DNA from: Pyrus communis
Taxonomy: Eukaryota; Streptophyta; Magnoliopsida; Rosales; Rosaceae
Length of the DNA: 64,000 bases
Assembly (NCBI RefSeq): GCF_963583255.1
Contig: NC_084805.1
Coordinates: 10,346,827-10,410,826, forward strand
Direction of reading: 5' to 3'
The translations under genes and the position numbers were made by a program. A model generated the notes under the pieces. That model had not been told where the DNA came from, did no database searches, and worked only from the letters and a program-made list of their open reading frames with translations. Shown here piece after piece: positions 52,480 to 64,000 of the stretch. Every line of letters begins with the position of its first letter. Positions within the stretch are counted from its first letter, which is position 1.

Positions 52480-54235
52480 TGATGCGAGATTTATACGCGC
52501 ACAAATTAAACCCTCTTTTTGTCGATTTGTAGTATAAGTATAAGTAGGGATCGTTCTGGACCGGGGATTAGGAGGGATTGCAAATCTCTTGGAAACTGAC
52601 TCAAAAACGTAAAATAAAGTTTAAAACACTAAACTAGACTCAAAGAATGCAAAATTAAAGTTTAAAACACTAAGACAAACCAAAAACTCAAAATGCTTTA
52701 AAAACACAAACTAAATTGAATTCTAACTAAAATGAACATTAAAGCAAAAGGGGGATTGAGGTTTTTACGAAAATTGAAATAACGAAACAAGTTAATAAAC
52801 TAGACAGAATGTAAATATGAAATTTATGGATGAATGCTAGCTAAGGGGTTCATCTCCATACATGTTACACTTGCATACAAGATTGATTCTCAGTTGGTCT
52901 TTCGATAAATTATGAAACTCAATGCTCCAAGTTAATTAGGTTCGCTTAAATTAACTTTCAGATTTCCCTAGATTCGTTGGATTGAATGGAATACGCATTA
53001 CAACCAAATTATTCTTAATCAAAGTCCCTAACTATGGAATACGCATGATAGAGACATTCAACAAAGATCATTAAGTTCAACGAAAATCATAAACATTGAC
53101 GAGGCATTCGTTACTATGGAATACGCATGAAACTTATGCCAAGAATTCGTTTAACGCGATTGTTTATAAGCAACCTCCACTACTTGTGAATATAAGTTCA
53201 TAACGATTAGGTGAAATTCACTTATATTCTAGCGTCATATTTATGCATGAAAATTAAGCGCGCATTCTTAATAAACATTCATAAATAAGTTATCAATCAA
53301 ACAGTTAAACAAATTGAATTCAAAACTTATGAAATTCCAACGAAAGGAAATCAAATCAAAATGCAAGTATAAACATTTATTTCGAATCACCCCCTAGCTA
53401 AAGGGGGGTTTATTTCCTCATAACTTTGAAATCAAAGAAACACCTAAACATTCCAACAACTCAAACTTGAATTGTATGAACGTTTAGGCCCTCTTATCTT
53501 CCTCGTTGTTGTAGCACAAGGTCTAAGGTGAGGTTTGGGGAATTATGGAAATGGATGAGGAATGGTGGAATGGGGACTCACGGTTTTGGATTCTAAGGGG
53601 AACTCACGGCTAAGAGAGAAAGGGATGTGTGTTGTGGTGTGTTGTGTATGAAATGAGATGATGAATTGAATGAATGAATGCAAGGGTATTTATAGGAGTA
53701 GTGGAGGGAACATATGGCTATGTCATTTGTAGGTGAAGTAGGTGGATGTTATGTTAAGTGATAAGTGATAAGTGATATGATATGTGGTTATGATATGATA
53801 AGTGGTTAAGTGGTGATGATAAGTGATAAGTGATTAAGTGATATGATATGTGGTGATGATAAGTGATAAGTGCATGTGGGTTAACTAATGAAGGAAATGC
53901 ATGTGCAATGACAATGTGTTAGAATGGATGTGTGTTATGCATGGCATGATTGGGATTAGGAAAGGTTTAAATGTCCTAAAACTAAAGAGAACAAGGTTCC
54001 AACACTTTGGCTCCAATTAGGTCTTCAATTTCGTCCAACACTTTGGCTTCAAGCATAAGCTATCCGTCCTTAGCCCAAAAGTGCTCCAAAAGTCTCCAAA
54101 ATGCATCTTTTTGCTCCTTTAGCCCTTTGGACCTACAAACACACGAAAATAGCTTAAAGTACTAAAATAACTAAAGAAACATAACGTAAATGTACGAGAA
54201 CAAGCCATTTAAGTCGCATAAATATGCTCCTATCA
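52480..54235 (-). mobile_element. 5' LTR of H
   Basis: Nearly identical to 45298-47052. Visible differences are around 53305 (cag for cgg), 53432 and 53628. Confidence 0.95.
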
Positions 54236-54240
54236 GGAAT

Positions 54241-55160
54241 GGAGTGAGGAGTGATGGAAATGGAAAGATGGTTTTGGATTCTAAGGGGACTCACGGCAAA
54301 GAGAAGGAATGGAAGTGTTTGTGGTGTGTTGTGTATGAAATGAGATGATGAGAATTGAGGTGTAATGGATGCTTATTTATAGGTGAATGAAGGAAGGAAA
54401 GAGGGAATATTGTAGCTAGGAGGGAATGAATGAATATGGGTGCATGTGATTGGAATAATGAAGGGGGAATGTATGTAATAAAATAGCTAGGAAAAGTTGT
54501 GGAAAGCTGGAATTTCAAAGGGGATCCCACGGCATGGATGTTGTTTGAATGTGTAAAGTGTGTGTGAATGCATGTGAAGATGCTAATAAATAATGCTTGT
54601 AGGGTTAGGAAATAAAATCATAACTTAAAGGGGGATGATTAAAGGGTGTTGAAAGGTTTGAAATGCATGTGTAATGTTGGAAAGGGATTGGGAATGCACG
54701 GCTTTAGGGAAAGAATGAGTGGATGTGCAAATGTGTTTTAATTAATGAAAGTGTTTGGAGAATGAATGCAATGATGAAGAGTGAATAAAGAATGCATGTA
54801 GGGTTAGCTAGGTTGGCTTTGTTTGGGTGCATGTGTGTTAATGGTGGTTTTGCATGTGAATTGATGGATTGTTTTTGATGGAATTGATGGTTCTTTGCAT
54901 GGCTATAAGGGAGAGAATAAGAGAGAATGGGCTAGGCCCTTTGTTTTATGTCCAAAGTGAATACAAGGCCTTCAAATTCGTCCATCCTCTTGGCTCCATG
55001 GATAAGTTATCCAATCGGCCTCAAAATGCACTTTCTTGCTCCCTAAGCCCTTAGAACCTGAAAACACACAAAAGAAGCATAAAGAACTAAAATAACTAAA
55101 GAAACATAACGTAAATGTACGAGAACAAGCCATTTAAGTCGCATGAATATGCTCCTATCA
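54241..55160 (-). mobile_element. 3' LTR of G, second piece
   Basis: U3 part, ending gctcctatca and followed by the PPT (aataccccccccacactta, 55161-55179). Confidence 0.92.
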
Positions 55161-55261
55161 AATACCCCCCCCACACTTAGCTTTTGCTAGTCCTCGAGCA
55201 AAACAGAATAAAAACAAATAAATAAAACGACACTAAACACGTAAAACACAACCTAAACCTT

Positions 55262-57225
55262 TGATATGAAAATTAACTTGACACACAAATTAAACCCTAT
55301 GGATGACAATTGTAGTATATGAGCAAATAGGGATCGTTCTAGACCGGGGATTAACTAGGGATGCTAACCAATGTGAAATTGACTCAAAAACGTAAAAACA
55401 ATATTTAGAACACTAAACTAGACTTAATGAATGCAAACCTAAAATTTAAAATACTCAAACAAACTAAAAGACTCAAACATCACCCAAAACACTCAAAACT
55501 GCCTTAAAAACACTTTCTGGGCAGTTTTGAACACTTTGGTGAATTTGGACGAATTTGTGTAACAAATTGAATCAAAACACTTATAAACACAAACTAAGAC
55601 ACTTTCTAACTAAGTTGGACACTAAAGTAAAGGGGGATTAAGGTTTTGACGAAATTAAATTAAATGCACAGATTCTAATTAAGGGCAGATTGTAAAAACG
55701 AAATTGATGAAATAGAATGATGAGAAACTAGTTAGAGGGTTCCTTATCCACACATGAACATATGCATATAATTTGATTCCCAGTTATGACTTCAACAAAC
55801 GATGAATGACAATGCTCCAAGTTAATTAGGTCCGCTTAAATTAACTTTCAGATTTCCCTAGATTCATTGGATTGAATGGAATACGCATTACAACCAAATT
55901 ATTCCTAATCAAAGTCCCTAACTATGGAATACGCATGATAGAGACATTCAACAAGGATCATTAAGTTCAACGGAAATCATAAACATCGACTAGGCATTCA
56001 TAACTATGGAATACGCATGTTAATCCAGCCTAGGGTTACTAAACACAATCGTGACTAGCGATTTTTACTACTCATGAATATAAGTTCATAACGATTAGGT
56101 GAAATTCCCTTATATCCTAGCATCAAGTTTAGGCATGCAAATTAAGTGTCGACCCTCAACCCACATACATAAACAAGTTCTTAATCAAAACAGAAAAGTA
56201 AACCACATCTAAAGTTCATGAATTCATAACTGGAGTAAATCAAATCATAACCAACATATGTCCATGGCTTCAAACTTTCCCCTAACTAATTAGGGGTTTA
56301 GCCACTCATGATTACAACAAACTTAGAGAGTAATAACAAAGTAAACATTGAAAACAAGAACGAAGAACACCTAAAAATCCCAACAACTCAATCTTGAATT
56401 GTATGAACGTTTAGGCCTCTTCTCCTCTAGTTGCTGCAACACAAGGGGTTTTGGTGAGTTTTGGGGGTTATGGATGATGTAGAATGATGTGTTTAGGGTA
56501 GGGATGGATGTAGGGGAAGGCAAGGAGTGTTTTTGGGCAGAAAATATGAAGAATGGTGAAGTATGGCAGTGTTAGAGAGAAGGAATGAATTTCTGGCGTG
56601 AATGAATGTGTATGAGAGATGATTTTCTGAATATGGAAGTGTGTGTGAATTGTGGCTGCAATGGATGCTTATTTATAGGTGAAGAAGAGGGAATATGACA
56701 GCTAGGAACTTGGTGGAAAGCTGAAAATGCATGTGCAATGTTTTGGGAGAAAATGGGAGTGCATGTGGCTGCAATGGATTAAAGGGTGAATGCAATCTGA
56801 AATGGGAGAGCATGTGGGTGAAATAATGAAGGAATAAGTGCATGTGGCTGAATTGGTGGTGCAAAGTGAATGAATAATGAAATGGGAAAGCATGTGCAAG
56901 GTTGTGGTGTGAATGATTGAATGTGCATGTGGCTGATTTATGAAGAGTGAATGCATGTGGCTGCAAGGTGTGAATGATTATGGGTGCATGTGGCTGCAAT
57001 GGATTAGGAATCCTTCAATTTCGTCCATTCCTTTTGCTCCAAACATAAGCTATCCATTCCAAGTCCAATTTTGCTCCAAAATGCTCCAAAATGCATCTTT
57101 TTGCTTCCTTAGCCATATGAACCTAAAAACACACGAAAATGGCTTAAACTACTAAAACAACTATGAATTAACAATATAAATGCACGAAAACAAGCTAAGT
57201 AAGTCGCCTAAATATGCTCCTATCA
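55262..57225 (-). mobile_element. Solo LTR L, complete, target duplication acctt
   Basis: 1964 bp, TGATATGAAAATTAAC to gctcctatca, with acctt at 55257-55261 and 57226-57230. Its start resembles LTR K. It contains one diverged 46 nt hairpin (56370-56415) and a reverse TATA at 56671-56679. Confidence 0.95.
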
Positions 57226-57230
57226 ACCTT

Positions 57231-58985
57231 CCAACAACCGTCTTAGGGATTTCCAATGCACATGACACGTTAAAAATCATCATTCCCACAGATTTTAGTC
57301 ATCTTCACACTTAAGTACATTCTTAATCATAGTCACCATATACTAGTTCACAATTAAGCATTTAAAACCATGTTTTGAATGTAGTAACATGCCTTAGAGA
57401 ATTTGCTCAATTCCTTACAAGATATGCACTCGATTTTCACTCAGATTTTCTAACTACACACCCTAATCTAGTCATATGTGAGAAGATTGATGTAAACATG
57501 AAAACGAACACTCACATATATGTATCATAAAGAGAGCAATTTCTGGAGTTAATAAGCATGTTTAGGTATGATCTCATGAATGGAATGCTACTACTTAGAA
57601 GCGAGAACCAGTGACACCATAAGCTTATACCAAGTTCAAACTCCACAAATTGAAACACATAACAATCAAGATAGAAGTCAAAGGGTTGTAACGGGGCTAG
57701 GGTATTGGCTAACAATGAAAGGTGAAGGATAAACAAACATTCTTAAAGCAATAGTGAGCAAAGTATTGAATTAGGTACTTAGAATTCCCTTTAGAACGCA
57801 GAAGTCAACTTTGAACACCCAAGGGGAAGTCACAAAACTTAGGGCCATATTCAACTTTTTTGGGCCCTTTCTTCAACAATCACACTTGTGAGTCCATTCT
57901 CACTTATTTTCACTCTTTTTCTTTCTTTTCTTCTTCTTTTTCTCACATTTTTTTTCTTTTTCTTTTTCCCGTGCCTCCTTTAAGACTTAGGCACATACAT
58001 ACACACAAAAAAAAATCCCTTCCCCCACACTTATTTTCTGCAACATATTAATCAAAAGGAATTCATTATCCGTCATGCTTACTATGCTTCAAGAACAAGG
58101 GTACGGATGGTCCTAATCTAGGCTAGGTGAGGATGATATGGGTTAACAAAGAACATGGGCTAAACAAGGCTCAACGGGGTTAAAACTTACAACATATACG
58201 AAATATGGGAAGTAAGGCTATTTGGCTATGGTGGCAACTACACAACTTCATCTTGATATATGTTATGCAATTCAATGTCATGCTTTGAATGAAACGGATA
58301 TAAGTTCTAGCATTTAGTTCTATCATGATACAATTGCATTCTAAGTAGCAACCAAGCAAGGAATAATGAGATCATGCAACAACTTTAGAAAACAAAGAAT
58401 CACAGAATATAACTCTCCAAAGAAGGTAATGGCTCGAGTCTCACAGGGATGTATCGTTATTATGAGTTCCTTCCTTTAAGCATGTTACAAAAACGAATTT
58501 TTCTTTTATGATTGCATGTGAAGTCATACATTATAACCATAACTAAACATATACCAAGAGTAAATCAAACTTTCATCCATGTTTATAACTCTTTTTAACA
58601 GTCATGCAATTACAAACCAAATCCTCATCATAACGTTGGAAGGTTCCCTAAGACACAAAAACAACTCAAAACACTCTTTTTAGGCTTTTCAAAAAAATTG
58701 TTTTTCAAATTTTTATGTGATTTTCGGAGTTATAAAACAAAACACGCTAAAACAGTTTAAAAACACCTTAAAAACATTTAAAACAGCAAGGAACAACACT
58801 TGAAGTTATGGGTGATAAAATTCAACGAATTTGCATCAACATACTTAGTTACCCCCCCACACTTAAATCAAACATTGTCCTCAATGTTTTAAGCATAGAT
58901 TCACACAAAGCATAAGTAAATACACAAAAAGCACTTAAACATACTAAACATGGCAAAATGTAATTAACAAAGAGAAGAGTTTAGA
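57231..58985 (-). other. 3' UTR of G
   Basis: Non-coding continuation from 55261. PPT-like motifs near 58021-58030 and 58853-58865, and a T-rich run at about 57915-57968. Confidence 0.85.
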
Positions 58986-59374
58986 GACGCAAATCTGGTT
59001 ATAGAGTGTAAATTCCATCTTCTCCTTGGTAATTGCATTGAGGCTTTTGATCTTTGTGATTCCACAGGCTTACTCTTGAACTGGTTTCTGCCCATCGTTG
59101 ATTTTCCTTTGTGCTACTTCTTGAACTGGGCAGCAGGATGGTTCTTTTGGTCTCCCCCGAAGGTCTGAGCTTACCCTTTTGGTCTGTTTCTTTGTTCAAT
59201 TTTTCCAATTCGTATTGAAAAGGGTTGGAGGATAACTCAGCCTATGTTTGTCTCCACATGCTTCAATGTATCATTTTCACTTGCCTTACTCGCTCCCCTT
59301 TGCAGAAGTGGTCCCTTCTCCGGAGTGTATCAACCGTTGAAGATGACTACTCGAGAGCAACGCTAGGTAAGCAA

Positions 59375-59713
59375 TCAGGAATAGATTCCAGGCAGTTGGC
59401 TCCAGATCGGAAGACTGACTCCAAGTGCCGGCTGATTGCTTCTTTTACTTTGCCATGCGAGTAAGAACAAGGACAAAGAAAAAGACAGGGAAAGAGCATG
59501 ATATGAGATACTTTTGCTTTTGACCTTGATGATATGAGATACCTTTGCTTTTGAAGAAGCGGTGAATGAATCAGCACACTTCAATCCGCCGTTTCCTCCT
59601 GGGTCATCTGTACTCCAGGCATCTGGTATCATCTTTGGGGAAGAAGAAAGAATTGAGTATTTCGAAAGGCTTTGCTGGGAGTGCGCCCTCAGAGGTGAGA
59701 GAGAGTTGGGCAT
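59375..59713 (-). CDS. Small divergent cassette ORF (copy G), 112 aa, unknown function
   Basis: Intact. It begins MPNSLSPLRAHSQQ and keeps the hydrophobic segment and the C-terminus LPIWSQLPGIYS. The minus-strand TATA-like motif lies at about 59753-59762. Confidence 0.4.
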   Translation of the reverse strand: MPNSLSPLRAHSQQSLSKYSILSSSPKMIPDAWSTDDPGGNGGLKCADSFTASSKAKVSHIIKVKSKSISYHALSLSFSLSLFLLAWQSKRSNQPALGVSLPIWSQLPGIYS

Positions 59714-60327
59714 TTTCTTCAGGTTTGCCCTGCCATAAAAGACGAAGGTCGACATATATAGAGATAATATCAAGTGGTGGTACTTTTTACCCTTGTCGAC
59801 AAACGTTTTGATCCCGCAATTCCGGCTTTTTGAAATAGTGGCGCCTCTTCGATCTTTGAATACGCCTCTTCGATTGCTGAGCAGGCGCCCCTTCGATTTC
59901 TGAGCAGGCGCCGCTTCGATTTCTGAACGACGCCCCTTCGCTTTCTGAACGACACGTGGTAGTGCAGATGCGGCTCCTTTTGACAAAGCTGCACGCGTCT
60001 TCGAAAAAGCAGAGAAAGCGTCGCCGAACTTTGCGCTTGTCGGCTAAAGATGTGTAGTTGCGATGATGGTCTCCACGTGTTTTCAGCTTTGTCAGAAATC
60101 TTTTGACAAAGTTGAACGCGTTTTCAGCTTTTTCACAAAGGTTGTTTTCAGCTTACGCCGGAAAATCCGGCTCTTTGAATCGGTGGACGCGTCGCCTTGG
60201 CTTTTTATAGAGCTATCGATCACCGCCAACATACACACTCTGAAGATCTCCCATTCTTGAAAATTGTCTCCGGCCCTTCGAAATTTAACTCCATCCACTC
60301 CTTCTCTTTGAACACTTTTGAAAGAAA

Positions 60328-60999
60328 ATGGCAAACTCATCGAACCTTAGCTTAGATTTGAGTCTCAGCAGCGATCCGGTTGCGCCCCGTCAAGGTAATG
60401 TATGGCGCCCTTCTTTTTTATCTTCTAACGGTCCTCTTTCAGGTGAAGACTCTATGATGCAGGACGCCACAACAGCTACAATAGTAGCTAGGAACCTCCT
60501 CACTCCAAAAGATAGTAGGCTGCTGTCAGGACGGTCTGATGAGTTGGCCGTTCAAGAGTCCCTCGCACTTAGTGTTCAGTGTGCGAGCTCTGTGTCCAAC
60601 ATGGGCTTACGCCTGCTTGCTCGGTCCCGCCAAGTGGAATCGTTGATGGCAGAGGTGGAAAGTCTTAAGCAGGAAATCAAACAGCTTAAGTACGAGAATA
60701 GAAGTTTGCATGTGCTTGCAAATAACTATTCGGCGGGCATGAAGAGGAAGCTTGATGAGCTGCAAGAATCTGAGGGTCGAATTCACAATGACCGTCAAAG
60801 GCTTGCGTCTTATCTCCAGAGGCACCTTTTTCCTGGGTCATCCAGCGCTTGGCCAAGTATTGAGGCTTGGAATGCTCTAGCTCCGATGCCTCCCGCTCCG
60901 ATGCCTTCCGCTTCGATACCTCCCGCTTCTATGCCTCCCGCTTCTGCGCCTTCCGCTTCTGCGCCTCGTAGTGGGACTTCACGCAAACAACCTTTGTGA
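60328..60999 (+). CDS. Antisense cassette protein with EAR motif and leucine zipper (copy G), 223 aa
   Basis: This is the most diverged copy overall in the N-terminal half. The EAR motif is LSLDLSL, a conservative E to D change that keeps all four leucines. Other replacements include L for Q in NMGLRLL and K for Q in the coiled coil. The zipper leucines, V110, I117 and N124 are unchanged. The tail has six pentads, with ASAPS and ASMPP variants. Against copy A most differences fall at third codon positions. The promoter has TATA (60203-60210), CACGTG at 59953-59958 and 60074-60079, and ACGCGT sites. The 3' end overlaps the read-through end of the opposite ORF. Confidence 0.78.
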   Translation: MANSSNLSLDLSLSSDPVAPRQGNVWRPSFLSSNGPLSGEDSMMQDATTATIVARNLLTPKDSRLLSGRSDELAVQESLALSVQCASSVSNMGLRLLARSRQVESLMAEVESLKQEIKQLKYENRSLHVLANNYSAGMKRKLDELQESEGRIHNDRQRLASYLQRHLFPGSSSAWPSIEAWNALAPMPPAPMPSASIPPASMPPASAPSASAPRSGTSRKQPL

Positions 61000-62205
61000 A
61001 GCTCCACCTTTCTCCATGTTTAGTATCTTTCTTTTTTTTTTTTTTTTTTTTAACATAAATAAAATCAAACGACATGGAATTGGTCCTTGAATGGAAGGTG
61101 ATACTTGAAGTGAACCGGCATTGGTTTGAATTCTAATGTAGGTGCCTGATTCATAAAAAAACAACAAGTTAGTATAAAATGTAATGGAATTTGAAAAAAA
61201 TGACTTACTTGTTTTGTCTGACAAGAACTCAATGACAAACACCACTCCTTTGAAAGTTTCAGGGATATTGGACTTGGCCAGATTGCAAGTGATGGCTATG
61301 ACTTGTCCAATGTCATCAAATTTAACTTCTTTGGATTTTGTGGTTTCAAGAACGTCCTCTATGATGAATTCATGACATTCCCTACTTGTCACCTTTGGAA
61401 GGGCTTCCAAGATGTCTTTTTCACCTTCTTCTTCCTTGGAAGTCATGAATCTGCAAGGAATAGGGATACTTGTTGGAACGGGGTTAAAAATAATGAAATT
61501 TGGAACAACCATACCTGTATTAGATGGCATAGGAGCAATAGGTGCCTCCGGTAAAGGTGTTTCCACCCTTTCCGTGGGTTGGGTGTATTCCTCTTCCTTG
61601 TGATTTGATTTTGATGGTTGAGGGTCCGTTCCAACCTCCTTGTCACTTCTCAACATGATAGCATTGGTGGTTTCAAATTCTCCGTTCTGATTTGCAATGG
61701 TTGAACTAGGGAGTTCGCCTTGGTCGCAAAATTGTCCTTCGAACTCCGCTATCTGCCCAATTTGCTTTTCCAGAGTAGTAAGTAATTGAAAAATCGTATC
61801 ATTATCATTTGAATTACCTACATTACTTTGGGCAGGTTGTGGTGGCTGCATAGGCGTTGAATAGAACTCCTCATACGGCTGCCAATATCCTTCTTGTTGA
61901 GCCTCATTGTCTTGATTTTGTAAGCCCTGCACCAAACAAATTAATTCATCAAGCTTTTGATTATAATTTATTGACGAACATAAGTTTGGTTGGGCATATT
62001 GAATATGAGGTTGTGGTGGCTGCAAATATCCTCCTTGTTGAGCATTTTGAGGTTCCCACCACATAGAGTTTGAATGATCACTCCAATCCGAATTGTAAGT
62101 ATTGGAAAACACGTTATTCCTTGATTGAAGATTCAATATATCAACTCTTTGCATATGAGACCTTTCCATGAGCTGTGACAAAAGAGAAGCATTATCAAGT
62201 GCCAT
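60979..62205 (-). CDS. Gag-linker-derived protein without capsid or zinc knuckle (copy G), 408 aa, frameshifted end
   Basis: Sense ORF of G. It matches E Gag in FSNTYN, PAQSNVGNS, IFQLL, QIGQIAEF, LPSSTI and SDKEVGTDPQPSKS, so its gag origin is clear, but the capsid and CCHC regions are missing. Relative to H the sequence is widely diverged yet open. Near the end a net 4 nt difference next to a seven-A run (61155-61161) moves the frame, so the last 50 or so residues, including the Lys run encoded by the poly-A tract, are out of the ancestral frame. The ancestral frame would end near the position used in H. Confidence 0.65.
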   Translation of the reverse strand: MALDNASLLSQLMERSHMQRVDILNLQSRNNVFSNTYNSDWSDHSNSMWWEPQNAQQGGYLQPPQPHIQYAQPNLCSSINYNQKLDELICLVQGLQNQDNEAQQEGYWQPYEEFYSTPMQPPQPAQSNVGNSNDNDTIFQLLTTLEKQIGQIAEFEGQFCDQGELPSSTIANQNGEFETTNAIMLRSDKEVGTDPQPSKSNHKEEEYTQPTERVETPLPEAPIAPMPSNTGMVVPNFIIFNPVPTSIPIPCRFMTSKEEEGEKDILEALPKVTSRECHEFIIEDVLETTKSKEVKFDDIGQVIAITCNLAKSNIPETFKGVVFVIEFLSDKTSKSFFSNSITFYTNLLFFYESGTYIRIQTNAGSLQVSPSIQGPIPCRLILFMLKKKKKKRKILNMEKGGASQRLFA

Positions 62206-62312
62206 GTTGTTCTTCTCTAGTATTTGAATTCAACAAACAAAACAAAAATCAAAAACTAAAACTAAAATACATAACAGAAACAAACAATCCAAGAGATTAG
62301 CAAATTTGCTAA

Positions 62313-62330
62313 TCCCCGGCAATGGCGCCA
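62313..62330 (-). promoter_or_regulatory. Primer binding site of G, one mismatch
   Basis: TCCCCGGCAATGGCGCCA differs from tRNA-Asp at one base (T for C), unlike the other five sites in the window. Confidence 0.9.
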
Positions 62331-62335
62331 AAATT

Positions 62336-64000
62336 TGATACGAGATTTATACGCACACAAATTAAACCCTCTTTTCGTCAAATTGTAGTATATTTATAAG
62401 TAGGGATCGTTCTAGACCGGGGATTAGGAGGGAATGCAAATCTCTTGGAAACTGACTCAAAAACGTAAAATAAAGTTTAAAACACTAAACTAGACTCAAA
62501 GAATGCAAAATTAAAGTTTAAAACACTAAGACAAACCAAAAACTCAAAATGCTTTAAAAAAACACAAACTAAAATGATTTCTAACTAAATTGACATTAAA
62601 GTAAAGGGGGATTTAAGTTTATACGAACTTAAATTAAATGAACAAATTAAAACAGAATGTAAATATGGAATTGATGAAATGGAATGAATGGATGATAGAA
62701 TAGCTAAGGGGTTCATCTCCATACATGTTACACTTGCATAATAAAAAGATTTCCAATTGCATTTCAACAAATCATTAATTCTCAACGCCCCGGGTCAATT
62801 AGGTCCGCTTAAATTAACCGTCAAGTTTTCCTTAAGTTAATGAATTGGATGGGTTAGCGCAACGCAATTCACAACATTCTCCAAAAGTCCTTTACGTGAA
62901 AAGCACAATAAAGATACAATCAAAAATCATTAAGCATCATGAAAACTTTAAGTGTTGACGAGGCATTCGTTACTATGGAATACGCATGAAACTTATGCCA
63001 AGAATTCATTTAACGCGATTGTTTATAAGCAACCTCCACTACTTGTGAATATAAGTTCGTAACTATTAGGTGAAACTCACTTATATTCTAGCGTCATATT
63101 CATGCATGAAAATTAAGTGTACACTCTCAATAAACATACATAAATAAGTTATCAATCAAACGGTTAAACAAATTGAACCACAACTTATGAAACGCAATTA
63201 GAAGTAATCAAATCAAAATGCAAGCATAAACATTTATTTCGAATCACCCCCTAGCTAAAGGGGGTTTTAGTTCCTCATTACGTTGAAATCAAAGAAACAC
63301 CTAAACATTCCAACAACTCAAACTTGAATTGTATGAATGTTTAGGCACTCTTCTCTTCCATTCCTTATACGTACAAAACAAAGAGAATTAAAATGAAACA
63401 TTGAAATCAAAGAATCACCTAAACATTCCAACAACTCAAACTTGAATTGTATGAACGTTTAGGTCCTCTTCTCTTCCTCGTTGTTGTAGCACAAGGTCTA
63501 AGGTGAGGTTTGGGGGATTATGGAAATGTGGAATGGAGTGAGGAGTGATGGAAATGGAAAGATGATTTTGGATTCTAAGGGGACTCACGGCAAAGAGAAG
63601 GAATGGAAGTGTTTGTGGTGTGTTGTGTATGAAATGAGATGATGAGAATTGAGGTGTAATGGATGCTTATTTATAGGTGAATGAAGGAAGGAAAGAGGGA
63701 ATATTGTAGCTAGGAGGGAATGAATGAATATGGGTGCATGTGATTGGAATAATGAAGGGGGAATGTATGTAATAAAATAGCTAGGAAAAGTTGTGGAAAG
63801 CTGGAATTTCAAAGGGGATCCCACGGCATGGATGTTGTTTGAATGTGTAAAGTGTGTGTGAATGCATGTGAAGATGCTAATAAATAATGCATGTAGGGTT
63901 AGGAAATAAAATCATAACTTAAAGGGGGATGATTAAAGGGTGTTGAAAGGTTTGAAATGCATGTGTAATGTTGGAAAGGGATTGGGAATGCACAGCTTTG
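62336..64000 (-). mobile_element. 5' LTR of G, cut by the window edge
   Basis: Starts TGATACGAGA, one base different from the family TGATGCGAGA. Hairpins at 63300-63345 and 63418-63463, TATA at 63669-63676. About 0.45 kb of U3 lies outside. Confidence 0.92.

Larger units (their letters stand above)
45298..54235 (-). mobile_element. Element H: complete, very recent reverse element, target duplication ggaat
   Basis: Both LTRs are complete (45298-47052 and 52480-54235, about 1755 bp), with ggaat at 45293-45297 and 54236-54240. I could find only about three differences between the LTRs. The 5.4 kb interior carries the cassette and a 444 aa gag-linker ORF. It is the youngest and one of the best preserved elements here. 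Confidence 0.96.
44100..64000 (-). mobile_element. Element G: reverse element with cassette and gag-linker ORF, runs off the window
   Basis: It consists of the 3' LTR (44100-45297 and 54241-55160), PPT, 3' UTR (split by L), cassette, gag-linker ORF, PBS and 5' LTR (62336 to the edge). It carries two nested insertions, H and L. LTR copies differ at roughly eight positions over about 1.6 kb by my reading, more than for H, which agrees with H being younger. The predicted duplication is gcctc (44095-44099). Confidence 0.92.

Overview
This window is plant genomic DNA made almost entirely of nested LTR retrotransposons of one Ty3/gypsy, Athila-like group. I see no host gene, rRNA or tRNA gene. The evidence is the primer binding site (TGGCGCCGTTGCCGGGGA, complementary to the 3' end of plant tRNA-Asp), LTRs of about 1.75-2.7 kb that begin TGATAGGAGCAT and end CGCATCA, a gag-protease ORF, and an RNase H/integrase ORF. 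Host genus cannot be fixed from sequence alone. A eudicot is likely; Rosaceae is only a guess from general resemblance.

Layout, left to right. 1-1414: reverse LTR (Q) sitting in the RT region of a plus-strand autonomous element M (1415-7349: RT tail, RNase H, integrase, 3' UTR, 3' LTR). M lies in the cassette of reverse non-autonomous element A (7350 onward, 5' LTR from 9420). A's LTR contains LTR K (10672 to about 15283), which holds solo LTR I (11385-13815, target duplication gcatt). The LTR tail ending at 15670 is followed directly by the PPT of a second reverse unit B, so A and B look like a tandem sharing one LTR. B holds element C (15711-20305, duplication caaaa). At 22975 B is interrupted by autonomous element E (plus), whose 5' LTR holds solo LTR D (duplication attag), which in turn holds a complete element N (24971-34386, duplication gagct). 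E's gag-protease ORF (36748-39141) is cut by reverse element F (39139), F by reverse element G (44100 to beyond 64000), and G holds H (45298-54235, duplication ggaat) and solo LTR L (55262-57225, duplication acctt). Maximum depth is five: B, E, F, G, H.

The most unusual content is a roughly 2 kb cassette carried antisense inside every non-autonomous element whose internal region is visible. It has its own TATA promoter with stress-type cis motifs and a 223-238 aa ORF (218-238 over all copies) with an N-terminal EAR motif (LSLELSL), a leucine zipper of four heptad leucines with a buried Asn, and a variable Pro-rich pentapeptide tail. The frame is intact in all five copies that contain it, and my hand count between two diverged copies gives about 26 synonymous against about 14-16 replacement differences, which indicates purifying selection. 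A divergently oriented 112-113 aa ORF starts on the other side of the same promoter block. Two elements (H, G) also carry a sense ORF derived from the gag linker without capsid or zinc knuckle. The others (A, C, N) keep only 14 codons of gag fused to a conserved roughly 55 nt segment that normally follows pol.

Working model: autonomous relatives such as M and E would supply Gag, RT and integrase in trans. The non-autonomous family keeps LTR, PBS, PPT and RNA structures for mobilisation, and keeps the cassette genes for a separate, unknown benefit, possibly transcriptional repression through TOPLESS-type corepressors. That functional part is inference.
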